From Ceriagrion tenellum (lineage: Eukaryota > Arthropoda > Insecta > Odonata > Coenagrionidae): a stretch of DNA of 64,000 nucleotides. The translations under genes were made by a program, and so were the position numbers. The notes beneath the pieces were generated by a model. It made no database searches, was not told the origin of the DNA, and worked only from the letters and a program-made list of their open reading frames with translations. The first letter of the stretch is position 1. Each line of letters opens with the position of its first letter. Positions 12,862 through 22,392 of the stretch are shown here, in pieces. The stretch covers positions 77,823,496 to 77,887,495 of the forward strand of contig OY720641.1 of NCBI GenBank assembly GCA_963169105.1, written 5' to 3'.

Positions 12862-12985
12862 CGCTTGGTGGTGTAACTCGCGACTAATCTGACCGGCAAT
12901 TGGGAGATCCGGGTTCGAATTCTGGTCAAGTAAAATGATTTTTTCATGGCAAATTTCAACCTTTGGTGCAATGGTTGTCAACACA
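12862..12985 (+). mobile_element. tRNA-derived SINE piece (plus copy)
   Basis: Contains an A-box-like TTGGTGGTGTAACTC (about 12865) and, about 43 bases later, GGGAGATCCGGGTTCGAATT, whose GGTTCGAAT matches the pol III B box. A body follows (TGATTTTTTCATGG, TTTCAACCTTTGGTG) that matches the inverted copy on the left. The spacing fits a tRNA-related SINE head. It is not a functional tRNA gene: I could not pair a normal acceptor stem or anticodon arm. Copies elsewhere in the genome would be needed to name the family. Confidence 0.55.
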
Positions 12986-13559
12986 TTTAGCCAAAAATAG
13001 GTCCGTCTCAGAGAAAAAGTGCAATTCGTTGCTTAACTTTAAAATAAATAATAAGTTTAACTTTTACCAAATGTTTCTCTGAATTAGTGGAGATACACGC
13101 CTGTTTGCTTTGGGAATTTTATTGGTACATTAAAACGATATTTTCCCATTGTTCAAAATGGATGCGATAAAAATGCTAATGGTGTGCAAACATATTAAAA
13201 TTAAACGAAGACCAATATCTCAACTGAATCATAAGTGCGACAACTGTCATGCATTATTTTTAGAAGCCTAAAGTACGCTATCTTTTGAGCATTTTTTATT
13301 GGAACGAACTTAAATGTTCGTTTAAGTTTTGGTAAGTTAGTCGTCACAAGGGTTAAAACTAAATAAGGATGAAGGCAAACTTGAGAAAGAACATTTCGCC
13401 TCCAAATGATTTGTCTTCATCCCCTTTGACTGGATCATTCCAATTTGACTCTACCTTAGGATAAAAAGTAAGACCCTTTTCTCTCAAACTCTCTGCAGTT
13501 ATATCCTTCCGTGGAAGTTCCTTTGATGTGTTACGGATGGAATAAAAAGTCAATGCTCT
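12986..13559. other. No feature recognised
   Basis: A+T-rich sequence between the SINE pair and an inverted-repeat arm; no coding or repeat signal seen. Confidence 0.5.
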
Positions 13560-13594
13560 GAGAAAGTTTCAGATGCTTCCGACCTTTCAAAGAG
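13560..13594 (+). repeat. Inverted-repeat arm, left
   Basis: This 35-base arm (GAGAAAGTTTCAG..., ending CTTTCAAAGAG) is the reverse complement of 14161-14195 with about 33 of 35 positions matching. The two arms enclose about 565 bases and could be the inverted ends of a non-autonomous DNA element. No target-site duplication is obvious outside the arms. Confidence 0.6.
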
Positions 13595-14160
13595 CCTGAT
13601 GAAATCTGTAGCAACTTAAATATCTTCACAAAACAGGACTTGAGACAATCTTGAGACTTTTCCCTCACCATTGAGTCGATGAGTGCTCTAATATTCCTTG
13701 TACTAAAACAGTCAAAGTCATTCTGAAAAAGCACAACTTTTTGAAGATATACTTAGCATATCAATAATAGATCAAAGATGTTATTGACGTCATGTCTGGT
13801 CCATTGCGTTGATGAAAGTGGAAAATGGAGCCTATTGCAAAGGAAAAGATGGAAAGAGAATGGGAAATATATGGTATTAATAGTAAAATCGAATAGGATT
13901 AAGGCCTATTTTTCTATCCATAATAAAAAATGCAGAGTCCTTGCACTATAAAAGTTTACTATGTAAATAAAATAAATTCCAGTATTACCTTTAAATTGGT
14001 TATTGTGATTGATATGGTGGAAACGTGTCTTAAGTAAATGAAGTGCTGATTACTCAGCTCATTCGAAATTTGGAAATTGATTTTCAATAATAGACATTAA
14101 TTGGAAATAATGGATATTAATTTCCAACACTACGTATTATTTATTATAAATATCATTATG
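13595..14160. other. Interior between inverted arms
   Basis: A+T-rich. It contains an imperfect palindrome at about 14070-14125, with TTGGAAATT on the left matched by AATTTCCAA on the right. No transposase-like coding is visible, so if this is a mobile element it is non-autonomous. Confidence 0.35.
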
Positions 14161-14195
14161 CTCTTTGAAAGTTCGGAAGCAGCTGAAACTTTCTC
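14161..14195 (-). repeat. Inverted-repeat arm, right
   Basis: Partner of 13560-13594 (CTCTTTGAAAGTTCGGAAGC...). It lies inside a 92-codon plus-strand open frame that has no recognisable domain, so that frame is unlikely to be a gene. Confidence 0.6.
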
Positions 14196-15839
14196 ACGCC
14201 ATTGGAATCTTCGTTTTTTTACACCATTTAATATGCACAGCACGAATTCAATGAAAAAAAGGATTTTAAATTCTAGCTTTGCAATCGAAAACATTTTGTG
14301 TTACCAACCAAACGAAATCACTGTCTTTGACAATAAAATAGAAATTTTATCACTTCGTGACCAATTGGACAACTTTTAAGGACATGTTTATTGCACTACG
14401 AAACTAGTGACCTACAGCCTCTTTTTTGTTTAAAAACTGAGTGCATCTCAATATATTTTTGCATAATTTTGATTTGATATTCTTCTGTTGAGGATTTTTT
14501 ACCACGACTAATGACAAAATATCTAATTTCTGTCCGCACTAGTGTATTAGGGAGAAGAAGTGGGAGTGGGAATCCACTTTTCAACATTTTGGGCCGATCA
14601 TAAAATTTGGACTCTTAAAGAATCCCATAATTTACTAAACGAGTGGTAAATAGCTAAAAATGAATAATAATTTGTTGGTCGAAAGCAAAATAAAATAATA
14701 GTAAATAAGGTTAAAAAAACAATAAAATTCTAATTACAGTGAAATAGTTTTCAAAAGCCAAAAAACCTCTACAAAGGATTATCTTAGACTTCTCGTGAGT
14801 TCAAGATAAAATATATAATTTACGCGTAAAATACAAATTATTGCATTTTCATATCGCGAAAAAGCGAGTGGATTTAATCGTTTTTTTATCTAGCAACTGA
14901 CAAGTGACTATTGATTTAGCTACTGATTGTGATTGTAAGTTGGCAACACTAGACATGCCGTATCCAAAACATTCCGAAAAGACCGAATAGTACGTCTCTG
15001 TAGATAAAAAAAACCTTAGGTTTCAGCCGATGGAAGCAGATTTAAGCCATCCGTAAACCCAATAGGAATTTTTTGTAGGGTTATACAGGTTGGTCGTGTG
15101 ACTGGCTGAATTCTCTACGCGCCATCGACCAGTGCTGGGATCAGCGACCTTTTGGTTTGACATCTGACTGTATTGTCACTTAAAATATAATTTTATGCGA
15201 TGAGGAATATAATAGGCATAGCATAGGGCATAGGGAATTTAAATACCTCTTTTTAGAAATACTTGCGTTCATTCGACTATTTGCAGGTCAGAGTCAATTT
15301 TAGTTAGGCAGAAATTTCGGAAGGCTTTCTTGTGTTGTGAGATATTTAATGACGCAGCAGTGGGGAAAGTGCATGAGATTACGAAAAATAAAACCAATTG
15401 GCTTAGAAGCTTTTTGATTTCAAGGATTGCATTGGTTCTCCGAATGGTAGAAATCATTCAAAAGGTACCAATCGTCTCCCTTCACATCTCTGTGGGTATA
15501 ATACTCGAGTATAACTGCGATATATTTTATTCTACCGCTAGTTTGGGCGTCTTTGAAAAATTTGAATAAAATAAAAATTTATTCATGGCTAAGAGCCACC
15601 CCTGCGCACAGGAGACCCTTAAAAATAATGGGTCCTTTTATCGCGCTTCTTCACCCACTTGCTTTTTTCCGCCTGTTATAAACACGGAGCTGTTCCTCAC
15701 TCCGAATAATTTGTTGTTCTTTGCCAATTCTATTCCTAAATCCTTCGTCATTCCCTTCTCAAAGTCGGTGTGTCAACCGCATTGCAAAAGACACGACTGA
15801 GCGATGTCAGAGTTTGAATGCTGAGTAAATCACATCGAA
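14196..15839. other. No feature recognised
   Basis: A+T-rich, with short open frames only and no RT relic or tRNA-like box seen. Confidence 0.5.
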
Positions 15840-16200
15840 AAAGCCGCGAGCATTTGGAACTCCGGTCATAAAGATTTAACAAAAAAATTAATAAAATACA
15901 AATAAAAGCTGCACGCTTCGTAAAAAACTGCTACGAGAGAACACGTGGTGTTTCCCAACTTTTAGAGGGATTAAGGTGGGAGCCCTTAGAGACTCGGAGG
16001 CCACACGCTAGACTTTGATTGCTTGAGAAATTCAGAACTGGTATGTTTCAGAGCTACAGAGAGAATATTGTCATGACGCCTCACTACATCTCTAGGTGTG
16101 ACTGAAGCGATAAAGTAAGAGAGATACAAGAGCGATAAATTAAGAGAGAGCCGAATTGACGTAAACAAAAATTTGATGAAGATGTAGATGTATATTACGC
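15840..16200 (+). mobile_element. CR1/Jockey-like LINE, 3' relic (copy C)
   Basis: Same family as copies A and B, on the plus strand. Translation gives KKINKIQIKAARFVKNCYE, then QLLEGLRWEPLETRRPHARL, a stop, LLEKFRTGMFQSYRENIVM and TPHYISRC, more continuous than in copy B. This shows the normal order of the RT C-terminus in the family. Stops in the frame and the short length show it is dead. The 3' end is abbreviated: after about 16150 the usual 3' UTR is missing, and the copy ends at GATGTAGATGTAT. Confidence 0.85.
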
Positions 16201-17485
16201 TATGGATACTAATCACAGTTCAGTTGTATTTGAGATTTATTTTTATCGCTTTTTCATACCTTTATTCCTCAGTCATAATGCAGTAATGATACTTGTAAAT
16301 CCGATTGCTCTTAAGTCGCACATCGAGTAGAATCGAATCAGTAAAACATTTCACGTGATACCGTCAATTGAATTCTTGTCGCACACTGTATTCTATCATC
16401 GCAATGAATTCATTTAAACTTGCCATAAAAATGATAATGGTTGAATTGAAATAATTAAACTTCTCCTTGTTAAACAGTATAAAACTGCTTATCACAGAGG
16501 TTTTAGTATTCAAATCGGATTTGCCTTGCCATCTGCGTTAAAGTAACAGGAACTTATACCTCACTCTATACATGTATTACACACTTTTCACAAACTTTTT
16601 ACTTTTGTACATATATTATATTATTGCTTCGTTTTTCAGTTTGGCAAATAGTGGACCGCAACAAAGAACTGTTTTGCTTGGTTGTCTCTCTCTTGCACAC
16701 GCAAAATTTCTCCATTTTTTCGCTGTAATTCCTCATCCTGCATCACGACCTTCTATCGTAGGACCATTTACATTTTTTTCCGAAATTCCTCAAATCCACA
16801 AAGCTTTTTTCGCAAAATCTCATATTTCCCAGTTTCATTTGCATGGATGCCAAGGTCTTCCATATCTGTTTTATTTGCTTAAGCAATTTTTCTGCCATCT
16901 TTGATATAATGACATAGCTGAATATTGTATTTGTCAGTCAATAATCACTCACTTCGAAGTAGGGATCGAGTGTAAGTTATATTTTCTGATGTTTATAGAA
17001 GCACTCATCATGCATTCAATTTTCATCGCCAAAAAACATCGATGTTCCGTTGCATCGAATGGCTATCGTCTTCTTATTTTAGATTTTTCGTTACATATGA
17101 GATATATTTCCACTTCAAATTTGCTAGCGATTTGAAATATTCCACAGAAGTCAGATCTGACATTAATCTAAATTAAAAATACGCGAATATTTTCCATTGC
17201 GTTTTTTCTTGGCAACTAGACAATAAATCACTTTTTTCTTCTGTACGTGTGCTGTTACAATAATAATATATTTGATTAACGGGCTTGCTGCCATTTAACC
17301 AAATATTACAATGAAATTTGCATTGATCGTGATAAGACAAAATATTAAAAGTGAAGATCGGTCCATTAAGGTAGCTCGAGCGAGATAGTTCCCCAGTATG
17401 ATAGAGACCATATTCGAATTATGCGTTTGAATTAAACCAGCTGTAGGACACATGAATTAAATATTGCATTTTTAATGGTGCAATG
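16201..17485. other. No feature recognised
   Basis: A+T-rich. A 110-codon open frame at 16572-16904 (plus) is rich in Phe, Ser and His and has no identifiable motif; it is probably chance. Confidence 0.45.
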
Positions 17486-18102
17486 TATACTATTATATGA
17501 CTGAAATTTGAAGTAATCAAATGAAAATATCTAAATAAGTATTTTACTTGACTCATTTTTTTCACGTACGTTACGTTTAAAACTCCATCAAAACGGAAGG
17601 TTTATTGTTATCTCTAAGAATTTACTGCGGTGGCAATATGATTAATGTTCAAAAATAGTTGAGAAAACACACAAACTACACTCTGTTGATTTTTTTACGA
17701 GATCTTAGTGTTAGTAATGCGTCATTTGTTAAATAAGGTCTTTCTGGAGTGCATAGACATACCATTTCCCTTGTTGAAGGGCTGGTATTTTCTGGCAAAT
17801 ATATACTGTTATATGACAAAATTCTAAGTAATTAAATAAAAATATCTGTATTAGTCTTTAACTCGACTCTTGCACGTTTGAAACTCCTTCAAAACGGAAG
17901 GTTTTTTGTGATATCGAAGAATTAACTGCGGTGACATTATGATATATTTCAGAAATAGTTTAGAAAACATACAAACTACACACTGTTAATTTTTTTACGA
18001 GCTTGAGGGGTTATAAATTCCTCATTTTTTAAATTAGCTCTCTTTTAAGTGCATATAAGTACCATTTCCCATGTAAAAGGGCTCGTAGTTTTCGGCAAAT
18101 AT
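17486..18102 (+). repeat. Two-copy tandem repeat, period about 316 bp
   Basis: The unit starting at 17486 (TATACTATTATATGAC) is repeated from 17802 (TATACTGTTATATGAC). Matching blocks occur in the same order: CAAAACGGAAGGTTT, AACTGCGGTG, ATAGTT.AGAAAAC, AAACTACAC.CTGTT, TTTTTTTACGAG, GTACCATTTCCC-like and GGCAAATAT. The second copy carries scattered substitutions and small indels. It could be a short piece of a satellite array or a segmental tandem duplication. The following ATCTCGGAAATGG (18101) is not present after the first unit. Confidence 0.85.
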
Positions 18103-18219
18103 CTCGGAAATGGTAATGTGGTTATGGATTGAATTTTTGGTGTCATTGGAAGAGTGAGATGTTTTTCCTTAAAATGAAACAAATGTCATTAATTTCTGGG
18201 TGAAATGATATTTCGCTCA

Positions 18220-18265
18220 AACTACCGTAAGTGGCTATACGGAGCCGTATGGAACCTCGGTAGTT
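18220..18265. repeat. Nested inverted repeat
   Basis: An outer 8-bp stem (AACTACCG / CGGTAGTT) encloses a second inverted pair (ATACGG-AG-CCGTAT). The 2-base inner spacer is too short for a normal RNA loop, so in RNA an alternative pairing CCGTA/TACGG may form. It lies just after the tandem repeat. Role unknown. Confidence 0.5.
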
Positions 18266-18414
18266 CAAGTATTATTCATGTTTCCTTTCGTGGTCCAAAT
18301 ATTATTTTCGAAATTGCCATACTCATCTTTGGTGGTCTTTTCAATTCTTAACTCCTATCGTATAACTCACCTATCGTATTCATTCAAATATAATGCTCAA
18401 GTTTTGGACATTGT

Positions 18415-18915
18415 CTCCCGTTCCAAACCCTTCTCTCTTTCTCCTTCTTACCCCCCTTATGTAGGAGAAGTGACGCATAATGGTGCAGGGCCGCCATCTT
18501 GTCTGCTTGCCGCTCGCACTCACCCGTTGGTGGTCGGAAGAGAAGAAAAAAAAACCTCCTCAAAACCACTTTTCGTCTTTCATCCTCCCTTTCGTTCCCA
18601 TCTCCGGTCGCCTCATTCGAATGCCCTCAGATGCCTCATCTTCTTCCTCCGCCCTCGCACATCTCCCGTCCCAGCATTCCCATATCTCCAACCCTGCTCC
18701 CCATCCAAAGCGCCTCGCTGCACCCCATTTTATTCGACCCCTTTCTTTCACCTTTTTCCCTCTTCCGTCATGCCCCCCCCTCCGCACCACTCCCCCCCGG
18801 TTCACCGCAGCCTGTTGATATGCTCGCCTGCCCAGCATCCTTTTTCTCTCCTCTTCCTCTTTGCTCCCGGCCTCTCATTTTCTATCCTATCCTCTCTCAA
18901 TTTCTCATCTCCCCC
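18415..18915. other. CT-rich island
   Basis: A strongly pyrimidine-rich, G+C-elevated plus strand that keeps all three plus frames and some minus frames open (up to 262 codons at 18278-19066). The peptides are rich in Ser, Pro, His and Leu with no domain, as expected from composition alone. I do not call a gene. Confidence 0.45.
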
Positions 18916-19314
18916 ACTGATAGGTGCTACCGTGAGTTTGGGCATCCTGAAGTTTCTTGCGAAAAACTACCCCGTAGGAACTCCTGGAGGAGGCGTTGCT
19001 TGGTTACTTGAAAACCTGCTCCGAGAGCACCTCAGTACGAGACTACTCAGAGTTGAATTAGGCTAATTACGAATATTTTACCATTAACTACTATCGTGAT
19101 TTTTGGCCACGTAATCACTATCCTTGGGTCTTTTTTGTCCCGATTTTTCGAATTGCTTGTAGACAAGAACCGTCACCCGCACCGTATCAGCTGGCTCCTC
19201 CCTCCCCGTGTACATTTGTAGATTACATTGTAGCCAAGGTTGCTCTAAGCAGACGTTTTATCACTATTGCAAATTTCTTTGGGTCACAAAAGACCCGACG
19301 AAAGCAGTTGAGAG
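18916..19314. other. No feature recognised
   Basis: Mixed-composition sequence between the CT-rich island and the foldback repeat; nothing recognised. Confidence 0.45.
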
Positions 19315-19466
19315 TTAAATTGAAGTAACTTTGTTATTCCACATAAATTTTATTTATGACGACTCCGGTTTCGACGTAGAACGTCATAATCAGGTGATGA
19401 TGGCGTTCCACTTCGAAACCCGTCTTAACTAAGACTTGTGTTGAATAACAAAGTTATTTCATTTAA
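19315..19466. repeat. Foldback repeat with CGAAA-type hairpin motifs
   Basis: The two halves are imperfect reverse complements. TTAAATTGAAGTAACTTTGT on the left pairs with ACAAAGTTATTTCATTTAA on the right, with TAACTTTGTTATTC exact. Towards the centre, the minus strand reads CTGATTATGACGTTCTACG followed by TCGAAACCGG, with GACGT and ACGTC pairing as a 5-bp hairpin before GAAAC. The plus strand right half reads TGATGATGGCGTTCC then CGAAACCC. This resembles the inverted ends of Penelope-like elements; no RT coding lies nearby. Confidence 0.65.
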
Positions 19467-20366
19467 AATATACGGTAAATTCCTTGAAGTCACGCTTGAG
19501 AAAACCGAGTATAATTTCGGATATTTGTATTTAGATTTTATTAAGTTGATTTTATAGATGTAGTGATAGCTTTTCAAGAGTTTTTGTATTGCATTAAACA
19601 AGCAAAATATTTTGATAATATTGGTAAAGAAATTTTAATATACATGCACTGGATGATTCATACATACTTTTTAAGGGAAAATATGTGACATATTTTTGGG
19701 AATTCTCTTGTTTAAATTAATTGACATGGGTTTCTTTGATCAATGGGCATCGGCGAAGAGATTTAAAAGAGAATGTGAGGGAGAAAATATGTTTGATTCT
19801 TTTCTATTTTTCCATAACTTGAAATAAAATAAACAGCGCTCAGCAAAATGAGTATGTCGATGTAGGAATCATGAAATAACACGTAATATTCATTCAATCA
19901 GGTTCATTGTAAAACTCAGCTGACATTTGCTTGCTAGACCTTCGTACGTGTGTTGAATAGTTTGGTACTCTTCCTGGCAACACACTGCAACGGCATGTTA
20001 TGTGCAAGCAACGAAGATGTAGTAATCGACTGTCTAACAGATGAGTTCAAGGATTCTTTTACCCCTCATAGCGATGAGAAAATTATCGAAACCTTAAGGT
20101 TTGAAGGCGCGATAAAGGACGTAAATCAGTGAGAATATTCACCAGTCTAATCGACTCAGCCATATGCGGTGGATAGAGAGTTATTCACGCATGAGTTGTC
20201 GCGGGACCATCATAATTCCTTTCAATGAGTATGTTGAAGTAAAATGCTATCTTATTTGGTCTATTTCCAGTATATGTTGATGAACAGTTTGTACCTAAAC
20301 TTTCAACCTTATTACTTTTCTGTTCTTATAAATTTACACCGTCTGGCGTTACTTCGTGGATATTTT
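19467..20366. other. No feature recognised
   Basis: A+T-rich; a 60-codon open frame at 19950-20132 (plus) has no recognisable motif. Confidence 0.45.
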
Positions 20367-20824
20367 ATTTTCAAATCCATATTGAAATTGAATCTTGTAC
20401 TATCCCACAGCTATATATTGTAAACGTACAACACGTTTCGCAGCTTTCTGTATATTCAGGTACAATTTTTTATCAATTACAAGTAAGTGCATTACATTGA
20501 GCAAAAACAGGTTTTCATTCTGCGTGCTAAGTTACTTACAAAGTCTTGAAAACTAAAAGACTTTCCATCACGGAAACGAAAAGAGAATGAGTAAAATTAA
20601 TCTGTAATTATGTTACAGTGTGACTCATCATCCTAGCCGATGACTGAACTTTGAATGACATTAAATGTACTTACCTGCGTATTCTTCGCTACTCTTTGGG
20701 GAGGTAGAAAAAAGGTAGAAAAAAATTGTACCTGAAGATGCTGCAAGCCGCAAAACGCGTTGTACGTTCACAATAGAAACTGTGTAAAAGTACAATACTC
20801 ATTTTCAATATGGATTCTCTTTTC
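20367..20824. mobile_element. Foldback/MITE-like element with 104-bp inverted arms
   Basis: Arms at 20367-20470 and 20721-20824 are imperfect reverse complements over their whole length. Good blocks are AATCCATATTGAAA / TTTCAATATGGATT, AACGTACAACACGTTT / AACGCGTTGTACGTT and TTCAGGTACAATTTTTT / AAAAATTGTACCTGAA. The right arm contains CTGAAGATGCTGCAAGCCGC followed by AAAACGCG, a relative of the motif seen at 19.4 and 33.0 kb. The 250-bp interior has no coding and recurs at 21517-21743. No clear target-site duplication was found. Confidence 0.75.
20496..20710 (+). repeat. Interior repeat unit, copy 1
   Basis: Matches 21517-21743 in the same orientation. Shared blocks in order: ATTGAGCAAAAA, GGTTTTCAT.CTGCGTGCTA, AAGTTACT, AATCTGTAATT, ATCCTAGCCGA, GAACTTTGAATG, AATGTACTTAC and GAGGTAG. 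This copy is bounded by the inverted arms of the surrounding element. Confidence 0.8.
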
Positions 20825-21516
20825 TTAATGTAGTTATTAATGTCAACAAATTCCTCTCTACCGACAAAAAGACTGTTTGTCCCATCCTCATCACCGATCC
20901 CTCAACTCTCACTAAAATCCTCAATGTTTCTCTCGTCTCAATTCCACTTTTTCAATCCTCATACTCGGACCACCTTTAAACTTCATCCTGAGCTCCCATG
21001 CATGTATTACCTTGCCGAATAAATCATCGTCCTTCTTTCTTCATATTCATCTCAATTCCTAAATTCTCATCTATTATTACATTAGGAGCGTCTTCAATGA
21101 TTCTCAATCTTTCTATATATTCCCTCGTTTCGCTTTCATATAACATCACTCCTCTACAAAATTTTCCACAAATCTTTTTTCGTTTTTAATTTCCCACGCT
21201 TTCGTCTAAAAATATACCCTTTTAGAAAAACAATTTTTCTTTCGCTAAATGAGGTCTTTTATCGTCTGCTACCGTGTCAAAGTCTCCATTCTTTCCGATA
21301 TTTTCAACTCTGAGACATTCCTCGTCTTGAAAGATGCTGATACGACCTTCAGCACCCTTGACTATGCGGAAATTGTCTTCGATAAGTCTTAAATCTTTCT
21401 TAGAATCCCTAATCTACATGAAGTCTCTCCTACACTGAAGATATTTTCTATAAATATATGGTTTTAAATCGCACCAGTGGACCGCAGGTGTATGGTAAAA
21501 AAATTTAGTATGTCAT
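20825..21516. other. No feature recognised
   Basis: Pyrimidine-biased A+T-rich sequence between the two interior repeat units; short open frames only. Confidence 0.45.
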
Positions 21517-21743
21517 ATTGAGCAAAAAAAGGTTTTCATACTGCGTGCTAAGTTACTAATAATGTCTAGGAAACTAAATAAATTTCTGTCACGCAAACTA
21601 AGATAGAAATAATAAAATGAATCTGTAATTGTTTTAAGGTGTGAGCTCATCGAAGCATAATCCTAGCCGAGGAGTGAACTTTGAATGGCTAAAAATGTAC
21701 TTACATTTCTAATATTTGCTACTATTCGGAGAGGTAGGAAAAA
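21517..21743 (+). repeat. Interior repeat unit, copy 2 (without arms)
   Basis: Same blocks as copy 1, with scattered differences. The flanks do not carry the 104-bp arms: sequence before 21517 (ACCGCAGGTGTATGG...) and after 21743 (TCCAGAATCTTAAAG) is unrelated. Either this copy lost its arms or the unit is an independent repeat that the foldback element carries. Confidence 0.8.
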
Positions 21744-21861
21744 TCCAGAATCTTAAAGACTCTACAATTTCCGTTTGATTTATGCCTCTTCTCATTTGAT
21801 TCTGCAGTGGTTCGATCGTTAATGCTGGAATTTAAACGTTCTTATTTATGCTCTAGCCAAC

Positions 21862-22392
21862 CTAACAAACAGCCAAAATGTTCTTGAACCCTAGGGAAAG
21901 CCTAGCTAGCGTTTCCGAATTTGAGCGAAAGAAGTAAGTGGTCGATTGGAGAAAAATTATCTGGGCTGCCGACAGAAACCCTCGAATTAAGGTGCTCAAG
22001 GACCGTGATAAAAGGTACCAGGACATCGGAAAGAAAGAAATTAAAGGAGTGGGGAAGACTGGTTTCGACTGACGGGAAGGATTTTCGGATAATAAGCTCG
22101 TTAGCCTGAGCGATGAACGTTTTCCGAGCGCTTCGGTAAGGAAATTATTATTTTGCAGGGCTTTCTCCGGGCGGATAACGACTCTCATCTCGCCCTTGTT
22201 ACCCAATATTATTACGGGATATTCCCCTAGGTCGTTAGGCTCCCCAAATTTGATGCGCTCTTCGATTCTGATGACACTCCGGATGTGTGACCGGTGTATT
22301 ATTAAGGGACCGGTGATATATGTGGGGTAAATTCTGAGGTGTTCAACCAATTCTGTGCTATAGGAGAATGTAAATATTGATTTCATGTACAT
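21862..22392 (-). other. Unassigned open block, frames on both strands
   Basis: The minus strand has a 176-codon open frame. The plus strand of the same block reads WRKIIWAADRNPRIKVLKD and continues for about 45 codons before a stop, which looks more protein-like than most of the window. Composition is moderately G+C-rich. I recognise no family and see no good splice boundaries, so this is a possible exon or old element and not a called gene. Confidence 0.2.

Noticed and set aside
12835..12930. Possible functional tRNA gene
   Set aside because: B-box sequences are present on both strands, but no acceptor stem, anticodon arm or full cloverleaf could be folded; a SINE fits better.
18278..19066. 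262-codon open frame on the plus strand
   Set aside because: It lies in a CT-rich tract where all plus frames and some minus frames are open. The peptide is Ser/Pro/Leu-rich with no domain.
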